Below, piece after piece: positions 8,327 to 19,058 of a stretch of 64,000 nt of DNA. The number at the start of each line of letters is the position of its first letter. Position 1 is the stretch's first letter. The stretch comes from Hydrogenophilales bacterium (GTDB lineage Bacteria > Pseudomonadota > Gammaproteobacteria > Burkholderiales > Thiobacillaceae). The position numbers and the translations under genes are program-made. The notes beneath the pieces were generated by a model that did no database searches, was not told where the DNA came from, and saw only the letters and a list, made by a program, of their open reading frames with translations. The stretch is taken from contig JADJYY010000001.1 of NCBI GenBank assembly GCA_016719465.1, forward strand, positions 124,001-188,000, given 5' to 3'.

Positions 8327-9043
8327 ATGTTCGAAAAAACCATCGACTACGCCCGCGAAAGCCTGATCGCCGCCTCCGAGGCGGCGGTGGACCGGGCCGG
8401 CGATCGCCTGGGCCAGGTGGTGGACAACGCCAGCCAGGCCATCGACGAGAAACTGGACAAGATTTCCCAGGAACTCCACAGCCAGCGCAGCATGACCAAG
8501 GACGACGTGCGCGATATGGTGGACTACGCCGCCGAGCGCCTGACCGTGGTGCTGGACGAGCGCATCGCCGTCATGCGCCGGGAAATCACCGGGCTGGTGG
8601 AGGAAAAGACCGAATACTTCAAGGCCGAAATCGACGCCTTCTTCATCAAGCGTCAACAGGACCTGGCCCGGGAACGCCGCCGACTGCTGCTCAATATCGT
8701 GCTGGCCACCTGCGCCGCCCTGGGCGTGGGGGCCGTCTCCCTGTTCTACAAGGGCATGCGGGAATGGGATCTGCTCACCGTGTTCCGGGTGGTGCTGGCG
8801 TCCCTGGCCGGCGGCTATGCCGTCTGGCTGGTGCTTTCCCTGCTGCGGGGATGGCTGCGCATGACCGAGCACAGGAAGGACATGGTGTTCCTGGCGGCCC
8901 GCTACTGGGGCTGGCTGCGCCCCGCCAGCATCTTCTCTTCCCTGGTGGTGCTGGCCATCCTGGCCATCCTGTCCCTGGCGCTGATGTTCCCCAACGAGGC
9001 GCTGGAGCTCATCGGCCAGCCCATCCTCAAGCCGGCGGGCTGA
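8327..9043 (+). CDS. membrane protein with N-terminal helical region, unknown function
   Basis: A 238-aa protein that I cannot assign to a named family. Residues 1-115 are charged and helical, with Ala/Asp/Glu-rich repeats suggestive of a coiled coil. The remainder has about three membrane helices: near 122-142 (LLLNIVLATCAALGVGAVSLF), 152-180 and 200-225. The start is immediately after the plsY stop (TGAATG). The 3' end overlaps the convergent tsaD gene by 17 bases. A role beside phospholipid synthesis is only suggested by position. Confidence 0.55.
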   Translation: MFEKTIDYARESLIAASEAAVDRAGDRLGQVVDNASQAIDEKLDKISQELHSQRSMTKDDVRDMVDYAAERLTVVLDERIAVMRREITGLVEEKTEYFKAEIDAFFIKRQQDLARERRRLLLNIVLATCAALGVGAVSLFYKGMREWDLLTVFRVVLASLAGGYAVWLVLSLLRGWLRMTEHRKDMVFLAARYWGWLRPASIFSSLVVLAILAILSLALMFPNEALELIGQPILKPAG

Positions 9044-10070
9044 CCCCGGACCGGCCGGGGTCGGCCCGCTCAAGTTCAGCCAACTCCCACCTGGGCCGGA
9101 TACCGAAACGGCCGTCCGCGGCTGGCAGCCCCTGGCCGAGTCGCATGCCGCCGGCGAAGGCGATCATGGCGCCATTGTCCGTGCACAGGTCCAGGGGCGG
9201 ATAGAACACGAGGCAATGCCGTTGCGCCATCTCGACGTCGAGGCGGGCGCGCAAGGCCCGGTTGGCGCCGACCCCGCCCGCCACCACCAGCCGCTTCAAT
9301 CCCGTCTGTTTCAGCGCGGCCAGGCATTTGCCGGCCAGTACATCCACCACGGCGGCCTGGAACCCGGCGGCGATATCGGCCTTGTTCTCAAGTCCTTCCT
9401 TCTTCACCAGGGTCAGCACGGCGGTCTTCAGGCCGGAGAAGCTGAATTCCAGATCACCGGAATTCAACATGGGGCGGGGCAGCTTGAAACGGTAGGGATG
9501 CCCGCCATCGGCCAGCTTCGACAAGGCCGGTCCGCCGGGATAGCCCAGGCCCAGCAGTTGGGCGGTCTTGTCGAAGGCCTCGCCGGCGGCATCGTCCACG
9601 GTTTCGCCCAGCAGTTGGTAGCGGCCGACCCCGTCAACCCGCATGAGCTGGGTATGTCCGCCTGACACCAGCAGGGCGATGAAGGGAAATTCCGGACGGG
9701 GATCGGCCAGCAGGGGAGAGAGCAGATGGCCCTCCAGGTGATGGATGCCCAGGGCGGGAATGCCCAGGGCCGCCGCCAGGGCGTTGGCGAAACCGGCGCC
9801 CACCAGCAGGGCGCCGGCCAGTCCCGGCCCCCGGGTGTAGGCGATGGCGTTCAGGTCGGCCAGGCCCAACCCCGCCTGTTTCAGGACCGCCCGGGTCAGG
9901 GGGATCACCCGGCGGATATGATCCCGGGACGCCAGCTCCGGCACCACCCCGCCGTATTCGGCGTGCATGGCCACCTGGGAATGGACCCCGTGGGCCAGCA
10001 GGCCCGCCTCGGTATCGAACACGGCCAGGCCGGTTTCATCGCAGGAGGATTCAACGCCAAGGATTCTCAT
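9027..10070 (-). CDS. tsaD: tRNA N6-adenosine threonylcarbamoyltransferase TsaD
   Basis: TsaD (347 aa) transfers the threonylcarbamoyl group to A37 of ANN-decoding tRNAs. Evidence includes the N-terminal MRILGVESSCDETGLAV, the metal-binding HHLEGH pair (H111 and H115), VSGGHTQL, and the C-terminal DNGAMIAFAG motif. I placed the start at 10070 because the conserved family N-terminus begins there; the open frame to 10175 adds unrelated residues. It diverges from rpsU, an arrangement conserved in many gamma- and betaproteobacteria. Confidence 0.96.
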   Translation of the reverse strand: MRILGVESSCDETGLAVFDTEAGLLAHGVHSQVAMHAEYGGVVPELASRDHIRRVIPLTRAVLKQAGLGLADLNAIAYTRGPGLAGALLVGAGFANALAAALGIPALGIHHLEGHLLSPLLADPRPEFPFIALLVSGGHTQLMRVDGVGRYQLLGETVDDAAGEAFDKTAQLLGLGYPGGPALSKLADGGHPYRFKLPRPMLNSGDLEFSFSGLKTAVLTLVKKEGLENKADIAAGFQAAVVDVLAGKCLAALKQTGLKRLVVAGGVGANRALRARLDVEMAQRHCLVFYPPLDLCTDNGAMIAFAGGMRLGQGLPAADGRFGIRPRWELAELERADPGRSGVSPPA

Positions 10071-10122
10071 GGGCTTGCGATGGGCCTGTCCGGGCAGACT
10101 TTCGGATAAAGGACGAATTGTA

Positions 10123-10152
10123 TTGATACGCGGACCGGTCCCGGTATAGAAT
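10123..10152 (+). promoter_or_regulatory. sigma-70-type promoter of rpsU
   Basis: A -35 box TTGATA (10123-10128, five of six matches to consensus) is followed by TATAGAAT. This can be read as TATAGA (16-base spacer) or TAGAAT (18-base spacer). It lies 50 to 80 bases before the rpsU start in the divergent tsaD-rpsU gap and is the best-formed vegetative promoter near the macromolecular synthesis genes. Confidence 0.65.
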
Positions 10153-10203
10153 CCGCCACCTTTTTTCAGTCCCACCCACTTTCACAGGTAGCAGGAACGA
10201 GAC

Positions 10204-10416
10204 ATGCCCAGCGTTCGAGTCAAGGAAAACGAGCCGTTTGAAGTCGCCATGCGTCGCTTCAAGCGCACCATCGAAAAAACCGGTCTGTTGACCGAACTGC
10301 GTGCTCGCGAGTTCTACGAGAAGCCCACCCAGGAACGCAAGCGCAAGCTGGCCGCCGCCGTGAAGCGCCATCACAAGCGCCTGCGCAGCCAGACCCTGCC
10401 GCCCAAGATGTACTGA
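10204..10416 (+). CDS. rpsU: 30S ribosomal protein S21
   Basis: S21 (70 aa) is a small basic protein of the 30S subunit that assists initiation. The N-terminus MPSVRVKENEPFEVAMRRFK and the KRHHKRLRS segment near the C-terminus are diagnostic. It is the first gene of the rpsU-dnaG-rpoD cluster. It has its own promoter upstream and is followed by a perfect hairpin that may reduce read-through into yqeY and dnaG, a known strategy for setting different expression levels in this operon. Confidence 0.97.
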   Translation: MPSVRVKENEPFEVAMRRFKRTIEKTGLLTELRAREFYEKPTQERKRKLAAAVKRHHKRLRSQTLPPKMY

Positions 10417-10439
10417 TCGGCGCTTTTGCCGGTTATGCC

Positions 10440-10467
10440 ACGGGCCTGTTCGACAGGCCCGTTTGCA
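10440..10467 (+). terminator. hairpin after rpsU, probable attenuating terminator
   Basis: A perfect 10-bp inverted repeat, ACGGGCCTGT (10440-10449) and ACAGGCCCGT (10453-10462), encloses a three-base loop and is followed by a short, interrupted T-rich run. The weak T tract suggests partial termination, letting some transcripts continue into yqeY and dnaG. Confidence 0.6.
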
Positions 10468-10512
10468 TTTCAGCCGCTCATTCAGCCTCCCAACCCTTCT
10501 TCCGGAATAGTC

Positions 10513-10956
10513 ATGACGCTCAAGGAACGCATCACCGAGGACATGAAGGCCGCCATGCGCGCCAGGGACGGCGCCCGCCTGTCCGCCATCCGCCTGCTGC
10601 TGGCCGCCATGAAGCAGAAGGAAGTGGACGAGCGCATCGAACTGGACGACGCGGCCGTCACCGCCATCATCGAAAAGCTGCTCAAGCAACGCAAGGATTC
10701 CGCCTCCCAGTACGAGGCCGCCAACCGGATCGACCTGGCCGACCAGGAAAAATTCGAGATCGGCGTGCTCATGGCCTACATGCCCCAGCCCTTCTCCGCC
10801 GAGGAAGTGGCCGCCCTGGTCAGGCAGGCCGTGACCGAGACCGGCGCCGCCGGGGCCAAGGACATGGGCAAGGTCATGGCCTGGCTGAAGCCGAAACTGG
10901 CCGGCCGGGCCGACATGACCAGCGTCTCGGGCCTGGTCAAGGCCGCGCTCAACTGA
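10513..10956 (+). CDS. yqeY: GatB/YqeY domain protein
   Basis: A 147-aa protein of the YqeY family, related to the tail domain of the GatB amidotransferase subunit and thought to bind tRNA; its exact role is unresolved. Recognisable segments are MTLKERITEDMKAAMRA at the N-terminus and GAKDMGKVMAWLKPKLAG near residues 115-132. The ATG at 10513 gives the usual family N-terminus, so the longer open frame from 10426, which runs through the terminator hairpin, is rejected. Placement between rpsU and dnaG is common in Proteobacteria. Confidence 0.92.
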   Translation: MTLKERITEDMKAAMRARDGARLSAIRLLLAAMKQKEVDERIELDDAAVTAIIEKLLKQRKDSASQYEAANRIDLADQEKFEIGVLMAYMPQPFSAEEVAALVRQAVTETGAAGAKDMGKVMAWLKPKLAGRADMTSVSGLVKAALN

Positions 10957-10977
10957 TCGCGGACTAGAATCCTGGGC

Positions 10978-12720
10978 ATGATCCCCCAGGATTTCATCCA
11001 GCAACTCCTCGACCGTACCGACATCGTCGCGGTCGTCGAGCGCTACGTCCCCCTGAAGAAGGCGGGCGCCAACTACCAGTCGCGCTGCCCGTTCCACAGC
11101 GAAAAAACCCCCTCCTTTTCGGTCAGCCCCACCAAGCAGTTCTATCACTGCTTCGGCTGCGGCGCCCACGGCACGGCCATCACCTTCCTGATGGAACACG
11201 CCGGCTACAGCTTCGTCGAGGCGGTGAAGGAACTGGCCGGCCAGGTGGGACTGCCGGTCCCCGACGACGGCGCCCAACGGGCCCCCGAGGAGGAAACCCG
11301 GCGCGACAAGCTATACGAGCGCATGGAAGTGGCCGGACGCCACTACCGCCAGGCCCTGAAAACCGCCGAGCCCGCCATCGCCTACCTGAAAAAACGTGGT
11401 GTCACCGGCGAGACCGCGGCCCGCTTCGCCCTGGGCTATGCCGCCGATGACTGGCAACCGCTTGCCGCCGCCTTCGCCGACTACCAGGACCCCCTGCTGG
11501 TGGAGGCCGGCCTGGTCATCGCCAACGAGGGCAAGCGCTACGACCGTTTCCGCGACCGCGTCATGTTCCCCATCCGCAACGAGCGGGGCCGGATCATCGC
11601 CTTCGGCGGCCGGGTCATGGCATCGGGCGAGCCGAAATACCTCAACTCGCCGGAGACCCCCCTGTTCCACAAGGGGCGCGAGCTCTACGGCCTGCACGAG
11701 CATCGCCGCGCCATCCAGGGCGAGAACCGGGTGCTGGTGGTGGAGGGCTACATGGACGTGGTGATGCTGGACCAGCACGGCGTCCAGAACGCCGTCGCCA
11801 CATTGGGCACCGCCATCACGCCGGACCACGTCACCCGCCTGCTGCGTCTGGCGGACGAGGTGATCTTCGCCTTCGACGGCGACAACGCCGGCCGCAAGGC
11901 CGCCTGGCGCGCCCTGGAGAACAGCCTGCCCCAGGCCCGGGACGGCAAGCTGCTCTCCTTCCTGTTCCTGCCCGAAGGGGAGGACCCGGACAGTTTCGTC
12001 CAGGCTCAGGGCGCGGAGGCCTTCCGCAAGCTGTGCGATAAAGCCACACCCTTGTCGGACTTCCTGTTCGCGGAACTCTCCTCCCAGACCGACCTGTCCT
12101 CCCAGGAAGGCAAGGTGCGCCTGGCCACCCTGGCCAAGCCCCATCTCGCCAAGCTGACCCAGGCGCCCATGCTGGCGCGGGCCCTGCACCAGCGCCTGGG
12201 CGCCCTCACCGGACTGGAAGCGCCCCGATCCGCCCGCGACAGCCGGCAGCACACATCGAATTACCCATCGGACAAGCAAGCTGATTTCCAGGCGCGCCGC
12301 CCCCAGGGAAGAAGCGCGGTCCAGCCCTCGGCCTGGCGCGTCGTCCTGCAGGCCGTGCTGCACGACCCCGCCCGGGCGGGCACGCTGCCCGAACTGCCCG
12401 AAAGCGCCCAGCCCGAGGCGCAAACCCTGCACGCCCTGGTGAGCCTGGCCCGTGAGCATCCGGAAATGCGGGCGCGGGATATCGTCGAGCATTTTCGCGG
12501 CCGCCCCGAACAGGCCGTGCTGGAACCCGCCGCCGCCGAGTTGCTGAAACTGGGGGATGACTACGATGTGGAAGCGGATTTCCAGGGCGCCCTGGGAGCC
12601 CTCCTCGTCCAGGCCGGCCGCGCGGCCGTCAAGACCCTGTCCGACCGCCGCCCCAGCGAACTGACCCCGGAAGAAAAAGCCCGCCTGCTCGCCTCCCTGA
12701 AAACCCGGAAACCTAGTTAG
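10978..12720 (+). CDS. dnaG: DNA primase DnaG
   Basis: DnaG (580 aa) makes RNA primers at the replication fork. The N-terminal zinc-binding domain shows CPFHSEKTPSFSV and CFGCGAHG (C-x2-H ... C-x2-C). The TOPRIM catalytic core contains VVEGYMDVVML and FAFDGDNAG. The C-terminal DnaB-interaction domain follows a variable linker (about residues 420-450). No strong ribosome site is visible; TAGAAT eight bases before the start may be a -10 box. It lies 21 bases after yqeY. Confidence 0.97.
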   Translation: MIPQDFIQQLLDRTDIVAVVERYVPLKKAGANYQSRCPFHSEKTPSFSVSPTKQFYHCFGCGAHGTAITFLMEHAGYSFVEAVKELAGQVGLPVPDDGAQRAPEEETRRDKLYERMEVAGRHYRQALKTAEPAIAYLKKRGVTGETAARFALGYAADDWQPLAAAFADYQDPLLVEAGLVIANEGKRYDRFRDRVMFPIRNERGRIIAFGGRVMASGEPKYLNSPETPLFHKGRELYGLHEHRRAIQGENRVLVVEGYMDVVMLDQHGVQNAVATLGTAITPDHVTRLLRLADEVIFAFDGDNAGRKAAWRALENSLPQARDGKLLSFLFLPEGEDPDSFVQAQGAEAFRKLCDKATPLSDFLFAELSSQTDLSSQEGKVRLATLAKPHLAKLTQAPMLARALHQRLGALTGLEAPRSARDSRQHTSNYPSDKQADFQARRPQGRSAVQPSAWRVVLQAVLHDPARAGTLPELPESAQPEAQTLHALVSLAREHPEMRARDIVEHFRGRPEQAVLEPAAAELLKLGDDYDVEADFQGALGALLVQAGRAAVKTLSDRRPSELTPEEKARLLASLKTRKPS

Positions 12721-12751
12721 GCCGGACCGGTCGAAGCAAGCAGACTTGCGC

Positions 12752-12781
12752 TTGGGGAAAGTAGGCAAGTTCATGTATAAT
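12752..12781 (+). promoter_or_regulatory. promoter upstream of rpoD
   Basis: A consensus -10 box TATAAT (12776-12781) is preceded, at an 18-base spacer, by TTGGGG (12752-12757). It sits in the 102-base gap after dnaG, so rpoD can be expressed independently of the upstream genes, as is known for the macromolecular synthesis operon in other bacteria. The -35 box is only a partial match. Confidence 0.55.
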
Positions 12782-12822
12782 ATTGCGTTTTTCCGCAGTT
12801 ATCTCACGGGGATATTCCAGTA

Positions 12823-14796
<1,974 letters not shown>

Positions 14797-14831
14797 GATG
14801 CCTTTACCCGGGGAGGCGAGCCCGCCCCGTC

Positions 14832-14908
14832 GGGCCTGTAGCTCAGCTGGTTAGAGCAGAGGACTCATAATCCTTTGGTCCAGGGTTCAAGTCCCTGCGG
14901 GCCCACCA
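14832..14908 (+). tRNA. tRNA with CAT anticodon (tRNA-Ile2 preferred, or elongator tRNA-Met)
   Basis: A complete 77-base cloverleaf with an encoded CCA end. Acceptor arms GGGCCTG and CGGGCCC pair with one G-T wobble. The D-arm begins GCTCAGCTGGTTAGAGC, the anticodon loop is CTCATAA with CAT at 14866-14868, and the T-arm contains GGTTCAAGTCC. CAT can be elongator Met or the lysidine-modified Ile that reads AUA. The anticodon-arm context GGACTCATAATCC followed by TTGGTC looks more like the Ile2 type, which often follows rpoD, but this is a judgement from memory. Confidence 0.9.
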
Positions 14909-14925
14909 ACAACACTCGGAAAGCC

Positions 14926-15207
14926 ATGCCGAAGACGCCGAAACCGCCAGCCACCAACCAGGAACTCTTCCCCGGCGAAGCCGAGCCCAAGGATTTCGAA
15001 AGCGCGATCCAGGAACTGGAGAAGCTGGTGGTGGAGATGGAGGAAGGCCGGCTTTCCCTGGAGGACTCCCTGGCCGCCTACAAGCGCGGTGTGTCGCTTT
15101 CCGCCTATTGCCAGCGCAGCCTGGATAACGCCGAAACGCAGATCAAGGCGCTGGAAAATGGCGTGCTCAAGGACTTCAAGCCTCAGGGACGCAATGGCGA
15201 TGCCTGA
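14926..15207 (+). CDS. xseB: exodeoxyribonuclease VII small subunit XseB
   Basis: XseB (93 aa) is the small helical subunit of exonuclease VII. The conserved core is FESAIQELEKLVVEMEEG (about residues 25-42) followed by SLEDSLAAYKRGVSL. The longer open frame from 14875 would begin inside the tRNA, so the ATG at 14926 is used. It overlaps ispA at its 3' end, giving the widespread xseB-ispA-dxs order. Confidence 0.94.
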   Translation: MPKTPKPPATNQELFPGEAEPKDFESAIQELEKLVVEMEEGRLSLEDSLAAYKRGVSLSAYCQRSLDNAETQIKALENGVLKDFKPQGRNGDA

Positions 15208-16090
15208 TTTCGCCGCCTGGTCCCGCGCCATCCAGGCGCGCATGGAAACCGCCCTGGATCGGGTATTGCCCGCGGAATCCCTGGCTCCCGCCCGACTCCA
15301 CGCCGCCATGCGCTATGTGGTCCTGGGGGGTGGCAAGCGGGTGCGGCCCATGCTGGCCTTCGCCGCCGGCGAGGCGGTGGGCGCCGACCCCGAATTGGTC
15401 GAACGGGCCGCCTGCGCGGTGGAACTGATCCACGTTTACTCCCTGACCCACGACGACCTGCCCTGCATGGACGACGACGACCTGCGCCGGGGCAAGCCCA
15501 CCTGCCACGTCCAGTTCGACGAGGCCACCGCCCTGCTGGTGGGCGATGCCCTGCAAAGCCTGGCCTTCGAGGCTCTCGCGACCCCGCGGGCCGGCCTGGA
15601 TGGGGCGGTACAGGTGGAGATGCTGGGCCTGCTGGCCCGGGCCTCCGGTTCGCGGGGCATGGCCGGCGGCCAGGCGGTGGATCTCTACAGCACCGGCAAG
15701 AGCCTGGACCTGGCCGAACTGGAATTCATGCACATCCACAAGACCGGCGCCCTGATCCAGGCCGCCGTGCTGCTGGGCGGCCTTTCGCTCGGCGGCCTGA
15801 GCGCGACGGCACGCTCAGGCCTGGAGCATTACGCCCGCTGTGTCGGCCTGGCCTTCCAGGTCATGGACGACGTGCTGGACGCGGAAACCGATAGCGCCAC
15901 CCTGGGCAAGACCGCCGGCAAGGATGCCGCCCAGGGCAAGGCCACCTACCTCACCCTGATGTCGGCCGGGGAGGCCCGCGATTACGCGGCGGACCTGATC
16001 GCCGACGCCGAACGGGCCATTTCCTCCTTCGGCCCGGCGAGCCGCCGCCTGGCCGAGATCGCCCGCTTCATACTCGAGCGCCGGTACTGA
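15194..16090 (+). CDS. ispA: farnesyl diphosphate synthase IspA
   Basis: A 298-aa all-alpha prenyl diphosphate synthase making C15 farnesyl diphosphate for quinones and undecaprenyl phosphate. The first Asp-rich motif is DDLPCMDDDDLRRGKPT and the second is QVMDDVLDAE. The GGGKRVRP substrate loop and KTGALIQAAV are also present. Two start codons are possible, 15194 and 15200; an AGGGA site at 15185-15189 would suit the second slightly better. Both overlap the xseB stop, implying translational coupling. Confidence 0.95.
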   Translation: MAMPDFAAWSRAIQARMETALDRVLPAESLAPARLHAAMRYVVLGGGKRVRPMLAFAAGEAVGADPELVERAACAVELIHVYSLTHDDLPCMDDDDLRRGKPTCHVQFDEATALLVGDALQSLAFEALATPRAGLDGAVQVEMLGLLARASGSRGMAGGQAVDLYSTGKSLDLAELEFMHIHKTGALIQAAVLLGGLSLGGLSATARSGLEHYARCVGLAFQVMDDVLDAETDSATLGKTAGKDAAQGKATYLTLMSAGEARDYAADLIADAERAISSFGPASRRLAEIARFILERRY

Positions 16091-16104
16091 CAAGAAATCC
16101 CGCC

Positions 16105-17961
16105 ATGAGCCTTCTGGAAACCGTCAACGCCCCCGCCGACCTCAAGTCCCTCGCCCGGGCCGACCTGAAAACCCTGGCCGAGGAACTGCGCGCCTTCATC
16201 ATCGACAGCGTCTCCCGCACCGGTGGTCATCTGGCTTCCAATCTGGGCGTGGTGGAGCTCACCGTGGCCCTGCACCACGTGTTCGACACGCCGGAGGACC
16301 GCATCGTCTGGGACGTGGGCCATCAGACCTACGTGCACAAGGTACTCACCGGCCGGCGCGAGCGCATGCCCGGCCTGCGCCAGACCGACGGCCTGTCGGG
16401 CTTTCCCAAGCGCGAGGAAAGCCCCTACGACGCCTTTGTCGCCGGCCATTCCAGCACTTCCATCTCCGCCGCCCTGGGCATGGCCGTCGCCGCCAAGCTC
16501 AAGGGCGAGGAGCGCCGCGTGGTCGCCGTGATCGGCGATGGCGCGATGACCGCCGGCATGGCCTTCGAGGCCCTCAACAACGCCGGCGCCATGGACGCCA
16601 ACCTGCTGGTGATCCTCAACGACAACGACATGTCCATCAGCGCCAACGTGGGGGCCCTGAACGCCTATCTCACCCGGCTGATGTCCGGCCGCCTGTACAA
16701 CAACCTGCGCAGCACCGGCGAGCGCCTGCTTTCCACCCTGCCGCCCATCCACCAACTGGCCCGGCGCGCCGAGGAACATCTCAAGGGCATGGTCACCCCC
16801 AGCACCCTGTTCGAGGAATTCGGGTTCAACTACCTGGGCCCCATCGACGGCCACGACCTGGACACCCTCATCCCCACCCTGGCCAACATCCGTCAGCTCA
16901 GGGGGCCCCAGTTCCTGCACGTCATCACCCAGAAGGGCCGGGGCTACAACCCCGCCGAGGCCAATCCCTGCCTGTATCACGGCGTCGGCAAGTTCAAGAT
17001 CGAGGTGGGCGTGGAAGCCAAGGCGGGCAACAAGCCCACCTATACCGAGGTGTTCGGCCAGTGGCTGTCCGACATGGCGGCGGCCGACGACCGGCTGGTG
17101 GGCGTCACCCCGGCCATGTGCGAGGGTTCGGGCCTGAACGATTTCGCCAGGCGCTTCCCCGAGCGCTACTTCGACGTGGGCATCGCCGAGCAGCACGCCC
17201 TCACCTTCGCCGCCGGCCTGGCCTGCGAAGGCCGCAAACCCGTGGTGGCCATCTATTCCACCTTCCTGCAACGGGCCTATGACCAGCTGATCCACGACAT
17301 CGCCCTGCAGGATCTGCCGGTCATGCTGGCCATCGACCGGGCCGGCCTGGTGGGCGCCGACGGCCCCACCCACGCCGGCGCCTTCGACCTCTCGTTCCTG
17401 CGCTGCATTCCCAACATGCTGATCGCCGCGCCTTCCGACGAGGACGAGTGCCGCAAGATGCTCACCACCGCCTTCCGCCATGACGGGCCCAGCGCCGTGC
17501 GCTACCCGCGCGGCACGGGACCTGGCGCGATCATCGACACGGGCCTGGAAACTCTCGCCGTCGGCAAGGGCGTGATCCGCCGCGATGGCCGGAGCACCGC
17601 CATTCTGGCGTTCGGCAGCATGGTGACGCCGGCCCTGATCGCGGCTGAACAACTGGACGCCACGGTGGCCGACATGCGCTTCGTCAAGCCCCTGGACCTG
17701 GATCTCGTCCGCCAGCTTGCCGAGACCCACGATCGACTGGTCACGGTGGAGGAAAACGTGGTCATGGGCGGCGCCGGCGCCGCCGTGGCCGAAGCCCTGG
17801 CCGGCATGGGGCTGAACAAGGCCATCCTGCATCTGGGCCTGCCCGACCGTTTCGTGGAACATGGGGATCCCGGGGTATTGCTGCGGCGTTGCGGTCTCGA
17901 CGCCGCCGGCATCGAATCCGCGATCGGCGAATTTGCCCGGCATCCCCCCCGACAGGAATAA
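16105..17961 (+). CDS. dxs: 1-deoxy-D-xylulose-5-phosphate synthase Dxs
   Basis: Dxs (618 aa) is the thiamine-diphosphate enzyme that starts the MEP isoprenoid pathway from pyruvate and glyceraldehyde-3-phosphate. It shows the N-terminal GGHLASNLGVVELTVALH, the ThDP motif GDGAMTAGMAFEALNNAG (about residues 144-161) ending in LNDNDMSI, and the second-domain EQHALTFAAGLA and DRAGLVGADGPTHAG segments. It begins 14 bases after ispA, so precursor supply and chain elongation are in one operon. Confidence 0.97.
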   Translation: MSLLETVNAPADLKSLARADLKTLAEELRAFIIDSVSRTGGHLASNLGVVELTVALHHVFDTPEDRIVWDVGHQTYVHKVLTGRRERMPGLRQTDGLSGFPKREESPYDAFVAGHSSTSISAALGMAVAAKLKGEERRVVAVIGDGAMTAGMAFEALNNAGAMDANLLVILNDNDMSISANVGALNAYLTRLMSGRLYNNLRSTGERLLSTLPPIHQLARRAEEHLKGMVTPSTLFEEFGFNYLGPIDGHDLDTLIPTLANIRQLRGPQFLHVITQKGRGYNPAEANPCLYHGVGKFKIEVGVEAKAGNKPTYTEVFGQWLSDMAAADDRLVGVTPAMCEGSGLNDFARRFPERYFDVGIAEQHALTFAAGLACEGRKPVVAIYSTFLQRAYDQLIHDIALQDLPVMLAIDRAGLVGADGPTHAGAFDLSFLRCIPNMLIAAPSDEDECRKMLTTAFRHDGPSAVRYPRGTGPGAIIDTGLETLAVGKGVIRRDGRSTAILAFGSMVTPALIAAEQLDATVADMRFVKPLDLDLVRQLAETHDRLVTVEENVVMGGAGAAVAEALAGMGLNKAILHLGLPDRFVEHGDPGVLLRRCGLDAAGIESAIGEFARHPPRQE

Positions 17962-17983
17962 GGCAAGCCTCTTACCCGATCTA

Positions 17984-18012
17984 TTTACTCAAGTATTACG
18001 GCGGTTTATACT
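17984..18012 (+). promoter_or_regulatory. candidate sigma-70 promoter of folE2
   Basis: TTTACT (17984-17989) and TATACT (18007-18012) are separated by exactly 17 bases, in a locally AT-rich gap 28 bases before the folE2 start. The -10 box matches consensus at five of six positions and the -35 box at four of six. Confidence 0.55.
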
Positions 18013-18039
18013 TTGTCTAACGCCATTTAGGAATTCGCC

Positions 18040-18876
18040 ATGAGCACCTGCGAAGCGGTCTGCGACACCGCCAACCCCTGCCCCGCCCAACCCATCGCGG
18101 ACGTCCAGAACTATCCGGACTCCCGCCAGATCGCCATCGACAAGGTGGGTATCAGGGCCATCCGCCACCCCATCAAGGTGATGGACAAGAACAGCGGCGT
18201 GCAGCACACCATCGCCACCTTCGGCATGTACGTCTACCTGCCCCACCACTTCAAGGGGACCCACATGTCCCGCTTCATCGAGATCCTCAACGGCAACGAG
18301 CGGGAATTCTCGGTGGAATCCTTCGAACACGTGCTGCGCGTGATGGTGAAGAAGCTGGAAGCCGAGTCCGGCCACATCGAGATGAACTTCCCCTACTTCG
18401 TCAACAAGAAGGCGCCGGTGTCCGGGGTGGAAAGCCTGATGGACTACGACGTCACCTTCATCGGCGAAATCAAGGACGGCCAGTACCTGCAGACCATGAA
18501 GGTGCTGGTGCCCTGCACCAGCCTGTGCCCCTGCTCCAAGAAGATTTCCGAGTATGGCGCCCATAACCAGCGATCCCACGTCACCATCACCGTGCGCACC
18601 AACGCCTTCGTCTGGATCGAGGACATCATCAGGATCGCCGAGGACAACGCCTCCAGCCAACTCTACGGCCTGCTCAAGCGCCCCGACGAGAAATACGTCA
18701 CCGAAAAGGCCTACGAGAACCCCAAGTTCGTGGAAGACCTGGTGCGGGACGTGGCCGCGGCGCTGAACCGGGATGAACGCATCGATGCCTACGTCGTGGA
18801 AGCCGAGAACTTCGAAAGCATCCACAACCACAGCGCCTATGCGCTGATCGAGAGCGACAAGACTTCGCGGGCCTGA
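18040..18876 (+). CDS. folE2: GTP cyclohydrolase FolE2 (type IB)
   Basis: FolE2 (278 aa) makes 7,8-dihydroneopterin triphosphate from GTP at the start of folate synthesis and is unrelated in sequence to the zinc-dependent FolE. The family signature VPCTSLCPCSKKISEYGAHN (about residues 151-170) carries the catalytic Cys, and HMSRFIEILNG and ESIHNHSAYA are also typical. FolE2 can work with metals other than zinc. It has its own predicted promoter and follows dxs. No folE is seen here, while folB lies 10 kb away. Confidence 0.95.
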   Translation: MSTCEAVCDTANPCPAQPIADVQNYPDSRQIAIDKVGIRAIRHPIKVMDKNSGVQHTIATFGMYVYLPHHFKGTHMSRFIEILNGNEREFSVESFEHVLRVMVKKLEAESGHIEMNFPYFVNKKAPVSGVESLMDYDVTFIGEIKDGQYLQTMKVLVPCTSLCPCSKKISEYGAHNQRSHVTITVRTNAFVWIEDIIRIAEDNASSQLYGLLKRPDEKYVTEKAYENPKFVEDLVRDVAAALNRDERIDAYVVEAENFESIHNHSAYALIESDKTSRA

Positions 18877-19058
18877 ACGCCGACTCGAAAGCACGCCTGC
18901 TCCGGGGTCGCATCCCCGCCGCGCGGGGCCCCTGCTCCGCCTTCCCCAGCCGGATTCCGGCTCGATCCACAAACCACTCGGTCCATGCGCGGATCGGTAT
19001 TTGGGTGATATCGCGGGCATAATCTCGCGCAACACCACCCCTTTCTCACGCGCGCACC

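Noticed and set aside
15982..17943. 653-aa minus-strand open frame opposite dxs
   Set aside because: Antisense shadow; dxs on the other strand has all catalytic motifs.
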